64,000 nucleotides of DNA. It comes from Paragorgia papillata (lineage: Eukaryota > Cnidaria > Anthozoa > Scleralcyonacea > Coralliidae). Of the stretch, positions 22,701-37,700 are shown in pieces (the stretch's first letter is position 1; every line of letters starts with the position of its first letter). The stretch covers positions 124,001 through 188,000 of the forward strand of contig JAWNZC010000230.1 of the NCBI GenBank assembly GCA_035771165.1, in the 5' to 3' direction. The notes beneath the pieces were generated by a model that worked only from the letters and a program-made list of their open reading frames with translations, searched no databases and was not told the DNA's origin. The position numbers and the translations under genes are program-made.

Positions 22701-25700
22701 ATATATATATATATTTCTAAAATTCATTAATAATTCATGAGGAAAACACAAAGAAAAATCATGAGCGTATCGGATCTATATATGTGATATAGACTCGCTC
22801 TAAGTTTCTCGCTGGTTTTTAACGGCTGAGATAAGCTTAATTTTCAAAATTACTACGCCAATGAACGTATGAAGTGATTCTTTTTAGAAGTCATTTAAAA
22901 ACCTTGCAGTACGGGCTTTATCGGCTCTAAAACACTCGGCTATCGCCTCGTGTTTTATATCCGATAAAGCCCTCCTGCGCGGTTTATAAATATTACATAT
23001 ATCTTTATCATCAACATTTTACTACCGTACTGTATATGTCAAGCTAACAGATTGTTTACCTGTGGGTTACATCGTTCCTCCAATCCAGATTAAGGACGTT
23101 GTTGTCGATATGGTCTATGAAATGCACAACCTCCTTGTTCGTCATTGCATTCCATAGACCATCTGATGCCAACACTACAAACTTATCTTTCCTAGGATCA
23201 ATAAGTTTGTAGTGGACATCAGGAACTGGCGAGACAATGAACTCCCCAACAGTAGGGTTGAAACTCCACAGATCACCTGCAAAGATAAAATACAGTTTGG
23301 ATTATTGCTATGGCCTGCTTTATTATATATAATGGAACTTTCCCAAATTACATCGTACAAATGAAATCATCAGAAAGAATAACAAGCTCTGCTTTTCCGG
23401 ATCAAGTTATTGATGACATCATCATTTTGTCATTAATAACATCATTTTCCCCATCATTGGTGACATCATTTTTATCAGCTTTGGTGACATCCAATTTTTA
23501 TCAGCTTTGGTTATGTCATTTATCTTTTTTTTATTACTGGTTATTAATTATTCAAAAGTATATTGTCTGCTTAATTAAAAAAACCCAAAAACATTAAAAG
23601 AATATCTGCGATTAGGTAAAGATTTATTAATTTTAAGTTTTTAAATCTTCCTTTATAAAATACCATAATGTGGCAAAGCATATTAAATTAAAAAATTAAA
23701 TTAACTATATTAATATATATATAATATAATATACTGCAGTTAGATTGATTGCTTACCAAGAGAGCGTGCAATGGCCAAGAATGGTACACTTTCCATTTTC
23801 GTGCTGCGAAGAACCGGTCCACGATGTTGTTTTGCATGGCAGATGCGGTTCCAGGCAACACGAAACACTTATTAATTTTAAGTTTTTAAATCTTCCTTTA
23901 TAAAATACCATAATGTGGCAAAGCATATTAAATTAAAAAATTAAATTAACTATATTAATATATATATAATATAATATACTGCAGTTAGATTGATTGCTTA
24001 CCAAGAGAGCGTGCAATGGCCAAGAATGGTACACTTTCCATTTTCGTGCTGCGAAGAACCGGTCCACGATGTTGTTTTGCATGGCAGATGCGGTTCCAGG
24101 CAACACGAAACACTCCACTGCTCCTCCCTATCTCTCCACCAAGCGACTCCATCCTCTCCTTTTCCACGGGATCTTCTGGCTTGTGGTCCTTGGTTAAGGG
24201 AAACGCCTTCAATGTTTCCCCCACAGTTGATGCCAGCACCACTCTGGAGTCACCAACATTTGCCACAAACATGTGACGACCACGCAGAATGACAAGTGAA
24301 GCAGTTGTTCCAGAATTACTGGCTGTGCCATGCTTTGTTTTGGGCCATGAATCTATGTGAAAAAAGAAACATTAGTTTTGACAAACTCCGCTCCAAGCAA
24401 CACAAAGCATCCCACACAGTGTCTGCTACTTCCTATATTTCTACCAAGAAACTAATGATGCAGTGTTTGTCCAGTGCATGATATATATGTTATTTACCGG
24501 CTGGGAGGTCCGTATAGAAAAATATTTGCCCGAGGTCTTAAAAAAAGCCCGAGGCCGTAGGCCGAGGGACATTTTTGAGACCGAGGGCAAATATTTTTTG
24601 TACGGACCGACCAAAACGGTAAATAACTTATTTATTTTTTTGTTACATAATTAGAGAAATTAGCATAATTAAATTAAGTTGCGTAATCGTGATGACGTTC
24701 ACGTGATATTCAAAAGTCCAAAGTTTATCGTTCGAGAGTAAACAACTGCCGACATGCAGTCTTACAGGGAGCTTGGAACCTTTTTTGTCATAAAAAAACA
24801 TTCAAAACTCGAAGATCTAGTTACGAAGGGAAGTCAAAATGCAGTCCAAGTGTTTTTAAAGTTTAGTTGATAAAGATTCTTCGTCGCTTGCTCGCTTTCA
24901 TTATTTGGCTGACTGCATGAAAATTCGGAAAGTGTGGTCCTCGAGTTTGAAGACGAAAATGCTTGTCAGTAAGCCATTTGTAATTTCAAGTTTCAAGGAT
25001 ATGAGACGATGAGGTTGGCATGTGGAAAATATTTGGCTAAAAGGTAAAAGACTTGCAGCGGTTTTGTTGGGTAGCTATAGCGGTTGGATAACAGAAAAAA
25101 GAGAAGAAAGACAGTTTAGTGTCAAAAGGTTTCACTGAGCTTTTTTTTCTATCTTAATCTCATGGTATGATTTTTTATATGTATTTCTATATAGTTTCAT
25201 TTAGTGATTCAAAATACTGTGTTCACAAGTTTATGTATGTTTTTCCTACCGTTTTAAACTGTTTTCTTCATAAATGTCAACTCGTAAATTTTGCTTTGTC
25301 ACAGTTTTCCCAGCGTTTCTTTTAAAATTCGCTGTTTACACATGAAGTTGTCAAAACCATTTGGATAATCAAACTCATTTGCATCCCCGTAGCTCTCTGT
25401 TGAATATATTTTTTCTGTGGCAAGCGAAATAGTTATGAAAATCGGTCAATTTTAAATGAATTTTAAAATTAAATTTATGATTCCGTGACCGTAAAAAAAT
25501 ATATTTATAAAAAAATAAAAACATATTTATTTTTTTATTAGTCGTGAGCGGGCGGAATCCTAGGCTTTCCTGCAATTTGATTGGCTACGTGAGCGGGCAG
25601 TTTTTTACGATATCTTGGACCGCGGTCCAAAAAGTTATTTTTTTAAATTCTGTCATTTAAAATTGACCGATTTTCATAACTATTTCGCTTGCCACAGAAA

Positions 25701-28700
25701 AAAATATATTCAACAGAGAGCTACGGGAATGCAAATGAGTTTTATTATCCAAATATATGGTTTTGACAACTTCATGTGTAAACAGCGAATTTTAAAAGAA
25801 ACGCTGGGAAAACTGAGAAAGCAAAATTTACGAGCGATATTTATAAACAAAACAGTTTAAAACGGCAGGAAAAACATACCGTAGTAAACTTGTGAACACA
25901 GTATTTTGAATCACTAGTATATAGAAGTATATATAAAAAATCATACCACGAGAAGATAGAAAAGCTGAAACCTTTTGACACTAAAATGTCTTTCTTCTGT
26001 TATGCAACGGCTATACTCAACAAAACGGCGCTGCAAGTCTTTACCTTATAATCAAATATTTTCCACATGCCAGCGTTATTGTCTCATGTCCTTGAAACTT
26101 GAAATTACAAATGGCTTACTACAAACATTTTCGTCTTCAAACTCGAGGACCACACTTTAAATTTTCATGCAGTCAGCCAAATATTGAAAGCGACTTTCCA
26201 AGCGAACAGCCAAAAACGAGCAAGCGATGAAGAAGAATGACGAAGAATCTTTATCAACGGCTAAACTTTAAAAGCACTTGGACTGCATTTTGACTTCCCT
26301 TCGTAACTAGATCTTCAAGTTTTGAATGTTTTTTTATCACAATAAAAGGTTCCAAGTTTCCCTGTCAGACTGCATGTCGGCAGTTGTTTACTCTCGAACG
26401 ATAAACTTGACTTTTGAATATCACGTGAACGTCATCTCGATTACGCAACTTAATTCAATTATGTTAATTTATCTGATTATGTAACAAAAAAATAAATAAG
26501 TTATTTACCGTTTTGGTCGGTCCGTACAGAAAAATATTTGCCCTCGGTCTCAAAAATGTCCCTCGGCCTGCTGCCTTGGGCCTTTTTAAGACCTCGGGCA
26601 AATATTTTTCTATACGGACCTCCCAGCCGGTAAATAACATATATCTAATTAATATGATATTTTGTAAGGATATTGATTTTCCAGTGAAAGACTGCGCAAT
26701 GTGCTGCCTGAGAATATATAAAACCTCAGGCCTTCATTACATGTTTTTAAAATTAGGTTTAAGACACTAATATAGAAGGAAGCTTTTAACTGATATTTTA
26801 CCATTAGTATTGTAAATAATCTGACAGTGTTTATATACATATTTTATTTACTTTTAACAACTATATGTAGCTATGTTTTTAACCACCATGTAAAGGTGCT
26901 ATTGAGCTTTGGGAAGTAACAGAACATTATATAAATTAAAATATTATTACTGTATGAATGCCTCGATGCACTGAATATGGATACCAGATGTGCAAATCTG
27001 CCCTCGATCCTGGCAATAAGTTGAATGGTCTTCTTCCAAAGCCGAAGGTTAATAATTATTCCTTAAGATACAATCGAACATTTCCACTTTTTAAATGAAG
27101 AACCGAACGCTTCTCCAAAAGTTTTATACCAAAATCGGTAAGCACATGGGACAATTGTGCTTCTTACTAGTCATAGTTTTTAAATATCATAGTTTTTAAT
27201 ATCGTATATATATATTACTGTTTTTACCAATGTACTCACTTGAATATAGAGAATTTTGTCCTTTTTTATAACTCATGTAATAATCAAGTTTTTTAGACTG
27301 CGTTGTTTCGCAATCTACCAGTTGATTGTTTAACAAGACGCCTGCTCAGGCGTTCACTCGGGCTACTGATTTCTGAAAGCTTAATTGGCGTAGCCTGTGT
27401 GTACTGTCTTCATGGACAAACCTTGTCAGCAACATTACTGATAAACTACTCGTGAATTCATCAATACCGTCGGAAAACACCTCAACCCAGATTGCAAAAG
27501 AACTAGAAAAAATCGATCACGCAACATGCATTACAGCTTCGCAAGGCCTGACGGGATGATGCAATAATGCAATTTTGTGGATATAAAAAATACGCGTATA
27601 CTCCTCTTTCACTGGTTGATCAATTGTTGGAAAGAAGATTGACAAACAAAATGATGTCTGATGACAAGCAGAAAGCCGAAGCCAGAAGGTGGAATACTGG
27701 AACTGGAAGAACGCAAACAAACGGTAGCAAACCGCGCTTCATTTTTTTGTACACCTCGCACATGGGATTGCGGTCATAACTGTCAATAGTAATTTCGCAA
27801 TTGGTAATTTCGGTGATTTGCATCTTCATGAATTATTAAACAGTTGAGTCTGCTTACGAAAATTCGATTCCTTGTAAACGCATTGCCATCCGGTGCAAGT
27901 TTCTTTCTTAAAATCTTCGAAAGCATTGAGTAATTGCTCCCTCGAAAGAAACAATAACTGCCCTTCGCTGTCATCCACCTCCTCCACCATTCTTTTTTAT
28001 TTTCCCACAACTTCCCGCCATAATATGAAAGTTCTGACATCATTAATCTAGTGCTAATCCCTCTGTGCTAATCCAGCATCATGATACTTCCGCTCCTGTA
28101 AAATTCTGACGTCACTGTACGTTAACTCAATTATGATCTAACGCCGACCCTCGGAGAATTAGCCTTCTCGTCCTTGCGACCCTCGGGCTCCTGTAGTCAA
28201 TTACTCTTGACCGTCTTGTGACCTTTTAATTAACTTTATATTGCTATCTATACATATATAAATAATATTTAGTTAAGTAATAAGTAATTTACTTTAGAAA
28301 ACGTTTCTTTGGAGATGAAATTATTTGACCACGAGGCAGGGACGTGGCGAAGGAATCACGATTTGGGGGCGGGGGGTGGGGGGGGGGCGGGGGGGGGGGG
28401 AGGGGGGGGAGGGGGAGGGGAGGGGAGGGTATCTATGATAAGACCAACTTTTTGCAATGATAATGACCAAATTTTTTGCAACTCACGTGTAAGTTAGTCA
28501 CTTAGCCAAAGGCATAAATCTGATAAATGCACAATTCATGACATGGCAGCTTGTAACCACTGATCTGGTTTGAAAATTCTCGGTGCTCTAAAATTAAAGC
28601 TGCTCTAATTTTTCAGAACTGCTGTAGAGCACCGAGAATTTTCAACTCCTTGCCATCACATTTACGAAATGTCAACCTCTCTATAAGTCAACTGTTAATT

Positions 28701-31700
28701 AATCTAAACTGTTAGGATACTACCACCACGCAACCGAACACGTATACAATGTTGAAACTCCACAAACTTTTAAAACCGTCTGTGTAAAATTTAACTCGAG
28801 CCACCTCTGTCCGGTCTTCTTGTTAAAATGTGCTGTTAATTTATGTATTGACGAGTCTTAGGTTAGAAGTTACTTTTTATATTTATTTTTTAATGTTTTT
28901 CATATTAATTTTGTATTTTTGGGATCCCGTAATGGAGCCACAAGCTCTGTGGGACTTCCCTGCCATTTTTGGCAAAGCTTGTAAATAAATAAATAAATCT
29001 GTATCACAGAATAAAGAATAACCTTTCAAAGAATAGGTTAATCTTTATTCTGTGTCTGTATCAAAACACTTCAAAATAGAAATAGTGGGAGAAAATTAAA
29101 AAACCCCTGAAATTGGTCAATAGCTTTCCCAAACATCCCCAACAAAGATGGCATTTAAGTAATACAGTTGATGTATTCTGTATAGTGAAGTATTTCAGAT
29201 CTATTTTGGACCGCAGTCTATTCAGAATTTTCACTCTGTGCTTAACTTGACTCATGCATGGGTTTTTATGGCAAATTTTGTGATGCTATTTATATTGAAA
29301 TGCACGCATGTTAAGTAAACAAACTCACCCGACCCGCGCGCGGATTATTTTGTCGCGAAACCCATATATATATGGAAGTTTTATCAACGCAATCTGAGCG
29401 AATTCGACCACTTGTTTTAACGATTCTCTCCGCTTCACAAAACTGATATATTGCCTTTAACCACTTGGATAGCGGTATTTTCCACTTTAGTCAGTTTACC
29501 AAGGCCATGCCCACTGACCGAAGCTTTGCGCGGGTGCATGACATAACAGACTTATTTCTCGCTCTAGCACCCGTTTTGGCAAAAGTGATGCGCAACTGCT
29601 TGTTACATTTAGGGCAGGCTACACTAGAAAACTTGACGTGTTGTAAGCGTGTTGTTAGAACACGTCGACGTGTTTATACGACACGTTACGTGTTATGAAA
29701 ACCTTGCCTTGTGAAGTTATAACACGTCAGTGTGTTGTTTTTTCAATATGCAGTTGGAAGAACACGTCTAAATAAGTTCTAGCGTGTTGTAACAACACAC
29801 CAAATTCAAACAACACGCCATCAACTGTCAACAACACGTCAAAAAACTGCTACAACACAACAAAAGTGTGTTGCAAAAGCCATAAAACACACCGACGTGT
29901 TAAAACAACACATCAACGTGTTGTTGGAGTAGAACACGTCGACGTGTTAAAAGAACACATCAACGTGTTGTCGCCAAAAATTGTCGGTGAAGAACACGCC
30001 AGCGTGTTAAAAGAACACGTTAACGTGTTGTTGCTGCAAGCTGGTGACGTAACCAGAACGTTATGATGACGAAACATCACGCCACTTTTTTTAGTCCGAA
30101 GTCCAGAGCTGCGGGGCCAGAGCTGCGGGGCGAAGGTTTTTATAATTTTTTTGTCTGAAAAAGAGTTTTTTGGAGAAAATAACAGTAAACCACAACATTT
30201 AAAACGTCTGAATTGTATCCTTGGAAGAGACAAAGTTCACTACAACTGTAAATACCAGGCAGAGCTGAGGACTTTTAATAAAGAAATGTTACGAAAGAAT
30301 ATCGTTTGGACACAGTAAGTAAAATTTTATAACGGGTTGCTATAAAAAGTCAGTGTTTTTCAGCATGAACGCCACGACGTTGATTAAAAAAACCTATCAA
30401 TATCATATGAATAATATAATATTGTTTCTATTTTTTATGTTCAACTCTTGAGAACCCAATGTAAAAGAAAAAGCATCTCAAACTGGCCAGTCAAGTGTGA
30501 AAAATGGTTCGGGTTTTCGTTTTTGCTTGTTATCTAACATGAAGTTTATACTGTATGAACTAAAACAGTTCGACAAAAAGAACCTACAACGCTGTAATAC
30601 CATTGTATATAAGGTAAGAATTCATATAACGATTAAAGTAAATTGTTCACTAAACACATATTTGTCCTAAACACCTAGTCAAAATTTTAAATTTTAAAAT
30701 TTTAAACTTTTAAATCCTTGCATGTACATCCGCCGCCATAACCCATGAGCTGTCGTCCTAAATTTTCCCAATCCAATTGAATTTACAATTAACTATTATC
30801 AACCTATATTTGGTAGATCTAAAAAGACTATAAAATATGAACACTTTAAAACAAGACTAGGGAACAGAGGTCTGCAATTAAACCACATTTCTCTGTTTAA
30901 GCGAACTAGCCTTTTTGCACTGAATGAAGGAATGTTTGTGATACAAGTGATGTTTTGTATGTATGTTTCCTGAAGCTACCAAGCAACCTTTCTTGTGAAG
31001 TTTTGTTTATTTGAGTTCCCTAATGAGGTCCGAAAAGAAATACTGCAACCAAACAATTTAAAATTTGCAAGTCAATGACCAGGTATTCTAAATACATTAC
31101 TAAATATCAAGTGATCACTAGTTTTGTACATGCCCTTTATTAAACCCACAAAAAAAGCAATTTAATAAATGGCTTGAATGAAATCATCTATAAATTAAAG
31201 CAATTATTTATTGCAAACTATATAAACTCTCTGTTGACCACTATCAATTATATAAATATGCAGGTTTTATGCAAAAACGATTCCTGTGAAGGTTCTTAAC
31301 AACAAAGTACAGAGTTTAGAATGTAGAGTGCTTGGTGTAGAATGGAGAATGGAGAGTGTAGAGCGCACTGAGAGTGTAGAGTGCACTGAAAGTGTAGAGG
31401 GCACTGAGAGTGGAGCGTGTGGAGTGCACTTAGAGTGTAGAGTGCACTGAGAGTGGAGCGTGTGGAGTGCACTTAGAGTGTAGAGTGCACTTAGAGTGTA
31501 GAGTGCACTGAGAGTGTAGAGTGCACTGAGAGTGTAGAGTGCACTGAGAGTGTAGAGTGCACTGAGAGTGTAGAGTGCACTGAGAGGGTAGCCTGCACTG
31601 GGAGTGTAGAATGGAGAGTCAGAATGCAGAGTGCTTAGTGGAGAGTACAGAGTGAAGCGTGTAGTGTAGTGTAGTGTAGTGCAGTGCAGTGCAGTGCAGT

Positions 31701-34700
31701 GCAGTGCAGTGCAGTGCAATGCAGTGCAGTGCAGTGCAGTGCAGTGCAGTGCAGTGCAGTGCAGTGCAGTGCAGTGCAGTGCAGTGCAGTGCAGTGCAGT
31801 GCAGTGCAGTGCACTGCAGTGCAGTGTAGTGTAGTGTAGTGTAGAGTGTAGTGTAGAGTGTAGTGTAGAGTGTAGTGTAGTGTAGTGTAGTGTAGTGTAG
31901 TGTAGTGTAGTGTAGTGTAGTGTAGTGTAGTGTAGTGTAGAGTGTAGTGTAGAGTGTAGAGTGTAGTGTAGTGTAGTGTAGTGTAGTGTAGTGTAGTGTA
32001 GTGTAGTGTAGTGTAGTGTAGTGTAGTGTAGTGTAGTGTAGTGTAGTGTAGTGTAGTGTAGTGTAGTGTAGTGTAGTGTAGTGTAGTGTAGTGTAGTGTA
32101 GTGTAGTGTAGTGTGTAGTGTAGAGAGTAGAGTACAAAGTCTAGAGCGTAGAGTGCAGAATGCAGAGTGTTTAGCGGAGAGTACAAAGTGTAGGTTGTGG
32201 AGTGTAGAGTGCAGAGTATGGAGTGCAGATTGCTGAGTGTAGAGTTCGGAGTGCAGAGTTCAGACTTCAGAGTGCTTAGTGGAGAGTGGAAAGTACAGAG
32301 TGTGGCGTGTAGTGTGGAGTACAGGGTGTAGTGTAGAGTGTAGTGTGTAGAATGTAGAGTACAGGGTGGAGTGCAGAGTGTAAGCTGCAGAATGTAGGGT
32401 GCAGAGTGTAAGCTGTATAGAGTGCAACCTGCAGAGTGGAGAGTGGAGAATGAAGAGTGGAGAGTGCAAGTTGCAGAATGTAGACTGCAGAATGAAGACT
32501 GCAGAGTGGAAAGTGCAGAGTACAGAGTGCAAGCTGCAGAGTGTAGAGTGCAGTGCCAGAGTACAGAGTGCAAGCTGCAGAGTGTAGACTGCAAAGTGGA
32601 GAGTACATAGTGTAGAGTGCAGAGTGTGGAGTGCAGAGAGTGTGGAGTGCAGAGAGTGTGGAGTTTAGAGAGTGTGGAGTGCAGAGAGTGTGGAGTGCAG
32701 TGAGTGTGGAGTGCAGAGAGTGTGGAGTGCAGAGAGTGTGGAATGCAGAGAGTGTGGAGTGCAGAGAGTGTGGAGTGCAGAGAGTGTGGAGTGCAGAGAG
32801 TGTGGAGTGCAGAGAGTGTGGAGTGTGGAGTTTGGAGTGTGGAGTGCAGAGAGTGTGGAGTGTGGAGTGCAGAGTGTGGAGTGCAGAGAGTGTGGAGTGC
32901 AGAGAGTGTGGAGTGCAGAGAATGTGGAGTGCAGAGAGTGTGGAGTGCAGAGAGTGTGGAGTGCAGAGAGTGTGGAGTGCAGAGAGTGTGGAGTGTGGAG
33001 TTTGGAGTGTGGAGTGCAGAGAGTGTGGAGTGTGGAGTGCAGAGTGTGGAGTGCAGAGAGTGTGGAGTGCAGAGAGTGTGGAGTGCAGAGAATGTGGAGT
33101 GCAGAGAGTGTGGAGTGCAGAGAGTGTGGAGTGCAGAGAGTGTGGAGTGCAGAGAGTGTGGAGTGCAGAGAGTGTGGAGTGCAGAGAGTGTGGAGTGCAG
33201 AGAGTGTGGAGTGTGGAGTTTGGAGTGTGGAGTGCAGAGAGTGTGGAGGGTGGAGTGCAGAGTGTGGAGTGCAGAGAGTGTGGAGTGCAGAGAGTGTGGA
33301 GTGCAGAGAGTGTGGAGTGCAGAGAGTGTGGAGTGCAGAGAGTGTGGAGTGCAGAGAGTGTGGAGTGCAGAGAGTGTGGAGTGCAGAGAGTGTGGAGTGC
33401 AGAGAGTGTAGAGTGCAGAGAGTGTGGAGTGCAGAGAGTGTGGAGTGCAGAGAGTGTGGAGTGTAGAGAGTGTGGAGTGTAGAGAGTGTGGAGTGTGGAG
33501 TGCAGAGAGTGTGGAGTGCAGAGAGTGTGGAGTGCAGAGAGTGTGGAGTGCAGAGAGTGTGGAGTGTAGAGAGTGCAGTGTGTGGAGTGCAGTGAGTGTA
33601 GAGTGCAGAGAGTGTGGAGGTTTGAGAGTGCAGAGTGTATAAATACCAAAATACTCTAGGCCTAATTGTATAATATGGTATTATGACATTAGAGTACTAA
33701 AGTGTTATAGTATTAGGGCTTATGAGATTTAATTTATAGTTTTTACATTACTCTTTTACTATTTTATTATAGGTTTGCAGAACTGCGTGAAGTGAAAAAA
33801 AAGAAACGTGATATCTAAAACGATTTATGTTATATTTACGCTATAGAACAGATTAATTGATTAACAAAAATTAATGCCAAGAAACGAACTATTAAATTAC
33901 GAAGGTTAAAGATAGTATATTACTTTCTCTGGCGACGTTATCGTATACGAGACAATCAATAGATTGCCAATTCTCACTGAGATCAGTACCAATTATATAT
34001 TATAGACTATTTATTCGTGCGCCTTTACAGTAATACCCTTGATATCGTTTAGGCTTAGCGGTTCATCATTCGGCAACTAAAGTGTAAAAATAAAATTTAT
34101 CAACCTTAAGTTATATTTTGTATGTGTTTTTGAATTTAACACACAATTTGTGTGTTGTTGAGTGTTTTACTTTGTTCTCTCAGATCACACATTTCGACGT
34201 GTTGTTTCTTGATGTGTTGTTTCTTGACGTGTTGTTTCTTGATGTGTTGTTTTTGATATGTGTTGTTTCTTGACGTGTTGTTACTTGACGTGTTGTTTTC
34301 TTGACGTGTTGTTTTCTTGACGTGTTGTTGCCTGACGTGTTGTTTCTTCATGTGTGACCAGTAAGAACACGCCTGCTGTGTTCCTACAACACACTAACAT
34401 TGACAACACGCCAAAACCGTGTTCAACACGCTTTTGTCGTGTCAACGGAGAGGACAAAACGGCGTGTTGTTTTGATAATGAAAAACACGCTAAATGCGTG
34501 TTTGATACAACACGCCAAATGCGTGTTTTAGTCAATATACAACACGTCAAAGGCGTGTTTTATGCAACACGTCTAACTACAACACGCCTAAAATACAACA
34601 CGTCAAAAGTGTGTTCAACACACTTTCGGCGTGTCAACTGAGAGGACAAAACGGCGTGTTGTTTCGACACATTTGCAACACGTCAGGTTTTCTAGTATAG

Positions 34701-37700
34701 TTCTGAGTCACAATCTGTGTTTTTTTAACGATTTAAAGTAAGAAATAATTGAGAAATATTAAACAAAGTGAGATCAAACAAATGCGATCGAGGGCCTGTT
34801 ATTAACCAGCTGTCAAGTCATTCTATCATCGGATAAAGTATAACTTTCTCTGGAAATCATCAAATTCAGATAACCAAATTATATAATGTAGAGTGTATAT
34901 ACTAACTTCAATGTCACTTGGTTGGAAATGTCTATTTATCTGCGAATATCTTTTACATCAACAACGACGTGTCGTCGTGTTCCTTTGTAATACCGTAATA
35001 TTTATTATTTCTCTTCGCCAAGATGCCTTTGCAACATCTGACGCAGATGGAATGCTTAATAGACTTATCCTTTCGTGTTTTTTCTCCGCGATTATTACTC
35101 TACATCCAAATGTTGAACAATTTGCGCCCGGCAGTACTTTTGCTGAGCGTGGCTAAACAGATAACAACGTGCCCCTTCTTCCCACGTGTTCTACCGACCG
35201 GGAACTCGCCAGGTGCCGAGTAACTTAGCCTCCTTCGCAGGCCTTCTTTGCGGGCCTCGATATTTTCGTCCCCCACTAAGGCCTGCTCAAACGAGCAACA
35301 CATTCCGTTCCGAGAGATCCTTCACCTTGGCCATGTATACATTATACAACATGACCGAGCTTGATGAAAGTTAACCGATCTAAATTCATATGAAAGGGAG
35401 GGGTTGATGTGGTATATTTATAATTATAGTGAAGATGGAGTATTTAATTTATATAGGACGGATACAAAGAACGCCTGTAAATGAGACTACTGCGACGGTT
35501 CTGCGACGGATTCGTTGGACAACGAAAGAAAATCTGAATCGGCGAATCCGATACCATGCATCTGTAAGTATAGACCTTCCAGACTGGAAAGTTTGCAAAC
35601 TGCGCAACCTAGATCAAAATTTTCCGATATTTTGCGCGTCCAATTTTCGAGTTTGCGCGTCCGGTACGAAAATTTGCGCGTTTAATTTTTTCCTTCATAT
35701 CAAATGCGTTGACATTTTATTGAGCATGTGCGTGCAAAGTATACCGTTTTGCGCGGCGACAGCGGCGATACCGATACTGCACCATTAGCCATTAGGGAGA
35801 TCTTACAGACTTATACAGCATTGCGCCATTGCCACTTTGTGAACAATAATTTTGTATACCACAAATCCACAATCACCCACTTGCCACTTACCTCAAGTTT
35901 TAACTCACCTTCTGCTTCTGATCAAGCACTGCAAATACCAAATCAGTACCACTACACATACCGTAAATACCATCATTGGGCATTGGTGACATATTTTCAT
36001 TCATTCATAATCATAACATCTTACCAAAGTCCAAAGATACATGAAAGGCAGGCACAAAATAAATTCGCTTCATTGATGATCAAAATCAGCAGGGAAACCA
36101 ATTTATCAGGAACCTTCCTCCAAAAGTGATGTCATGATGATCAAAGTGATGATGATTGAGCAAGTGCAACCAGGTTTAAAGGTCTATATTCAGCAATTGG
36201 TGGTTAAGAAGGAAGCTTCTGCAGTAATAAAATGTCTATATTCAGCAACCAGATGGTGTCATGGTGGTTTAGGAAGGTTTTTCAGTAATAAAATGTCTAT
36301 ATTCAGCAACCAGATGGTGGATAAGGAAGGTATATCAGTTATTAAATGTTTATATTTAGCAACCAGGTGGTGGTAAAGGTGGTTTAGGAAGGTTTTTCAG
36401 TAATAAAATGTCTATATTCAGCAACCAGGTGGTAGATAAGGAAGGTATATCAGTTATTAAATGTTTATATTCAGCAACCAGGTGGTGGTAAAGGTGGTTT
36501 AGGAAGGTTTTTCAGTAATAAAATGTCTATATTCAGCAACCGGATGGTCAGTGGTGGTTAAGGAGGAGATTTTGAGTTGAAAACGTGGAGAAAGAGAACA
36601 GATAAATACAACATATAGCAAGTTAAATTCAGCAAATATAATAATGTTCAAATGTTAATGAAAGGCTTTAAAGTGGGCACGAGGATTACCAGATTACAAG
36701 AGGAAAGGCAATTTCGGACGTGAAGTTATAATGCGTGCCAAAACCTTTGACAGTTCTCCTTCGTGCCTTTGCCATGATCGTCGATCTCTGTAGACTGGTA
36801 TACTATGACTGGCTATGCCAAGATCTTTGTCTCCGTTGATGTAAAGTTTTGCCATCTCATTAAGTGCCGAGTCACATTGAATAACGGACGGAAGACACCA
36901 ATCTACTTTCGAACGATTCATAAGTACCCGCGTGCTCTGTCCACCTTCCATTTCTTGTTTATCCACCACCCTGTAGAACGACTCTGCAACCGCCTCTGTT
37001 CCACTCTTCGCATAAAATATATCAAAAATAAGGCAAAACTCTTGACCGACAGCGGAGTAAAAGGACGCATCGGTGTACAAAGATTTGATGATAATTTCCT
37101 CGTCGAAAAGGACTTCAATCTTCTCACCATTGCTCAATTCCACTTCGAAGACCTCTGACAGGGTGAATTGTCGCCGTGTGCCCTCCAAGAACTTTGTCAC
37201 GAACACACCTTCCGGGACAACCAGGTCTTTCAAAGAGAAATCCACGTTATCTTTGACGGCGATCTTTTTGAAGAAATTGCAGAAGTGTGTGTGAAACATA
37301 TCACCCCAGACCACGGCAATGAGGACTTTCTTCAGACGCCAAAACACAGTGGACGACAGCTCGCTGCATATCTCCAAATTCTTTTCGCGGATGTGCGGCA
37401 TCTGTGAGACGTAGGTGACACATCGTCGAAACTCATCTGCGCCAAGCTCGGAAAACTTCTTGTTGTCCACTGGGATCCTGTCTTCAGCTCGTGCTCCACA
37501 TAACCCAACAAATAGCAGTGCAAAGTCGAAGCATCTTGATAGCATCCTGTTGAGGTCAGAGAAGCTATTGTTGTAACGAACTTCCATCTGGCTGATCACA
37601 TCTCTGGCCAGCGTTTTCAGATCGTCAACGCTGTCGTCTAGTTCACGCGCAGTCCAATCCGTTGGCACTCCATCATCGCCTCCACCAACAACAAACCATC

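Noticed and set aside
23175..23360. 61-codon minus ORF
   Set aside because: It is PPM1D exon 3 read in a different frame together with intron sequence; the exon frame continues exons 2 and 4 in phase.
31267..33649. ORFs of 150-457 codons on both strands
   Set aside because: Pentanucleotide and 16-bp repeat artefacts; overlapping frames are all open.
34136..34351. 71-codon Lys/Gln/Asn-rich ORF
   Set aside because: Translation of the AACACG/CGTGTT array.
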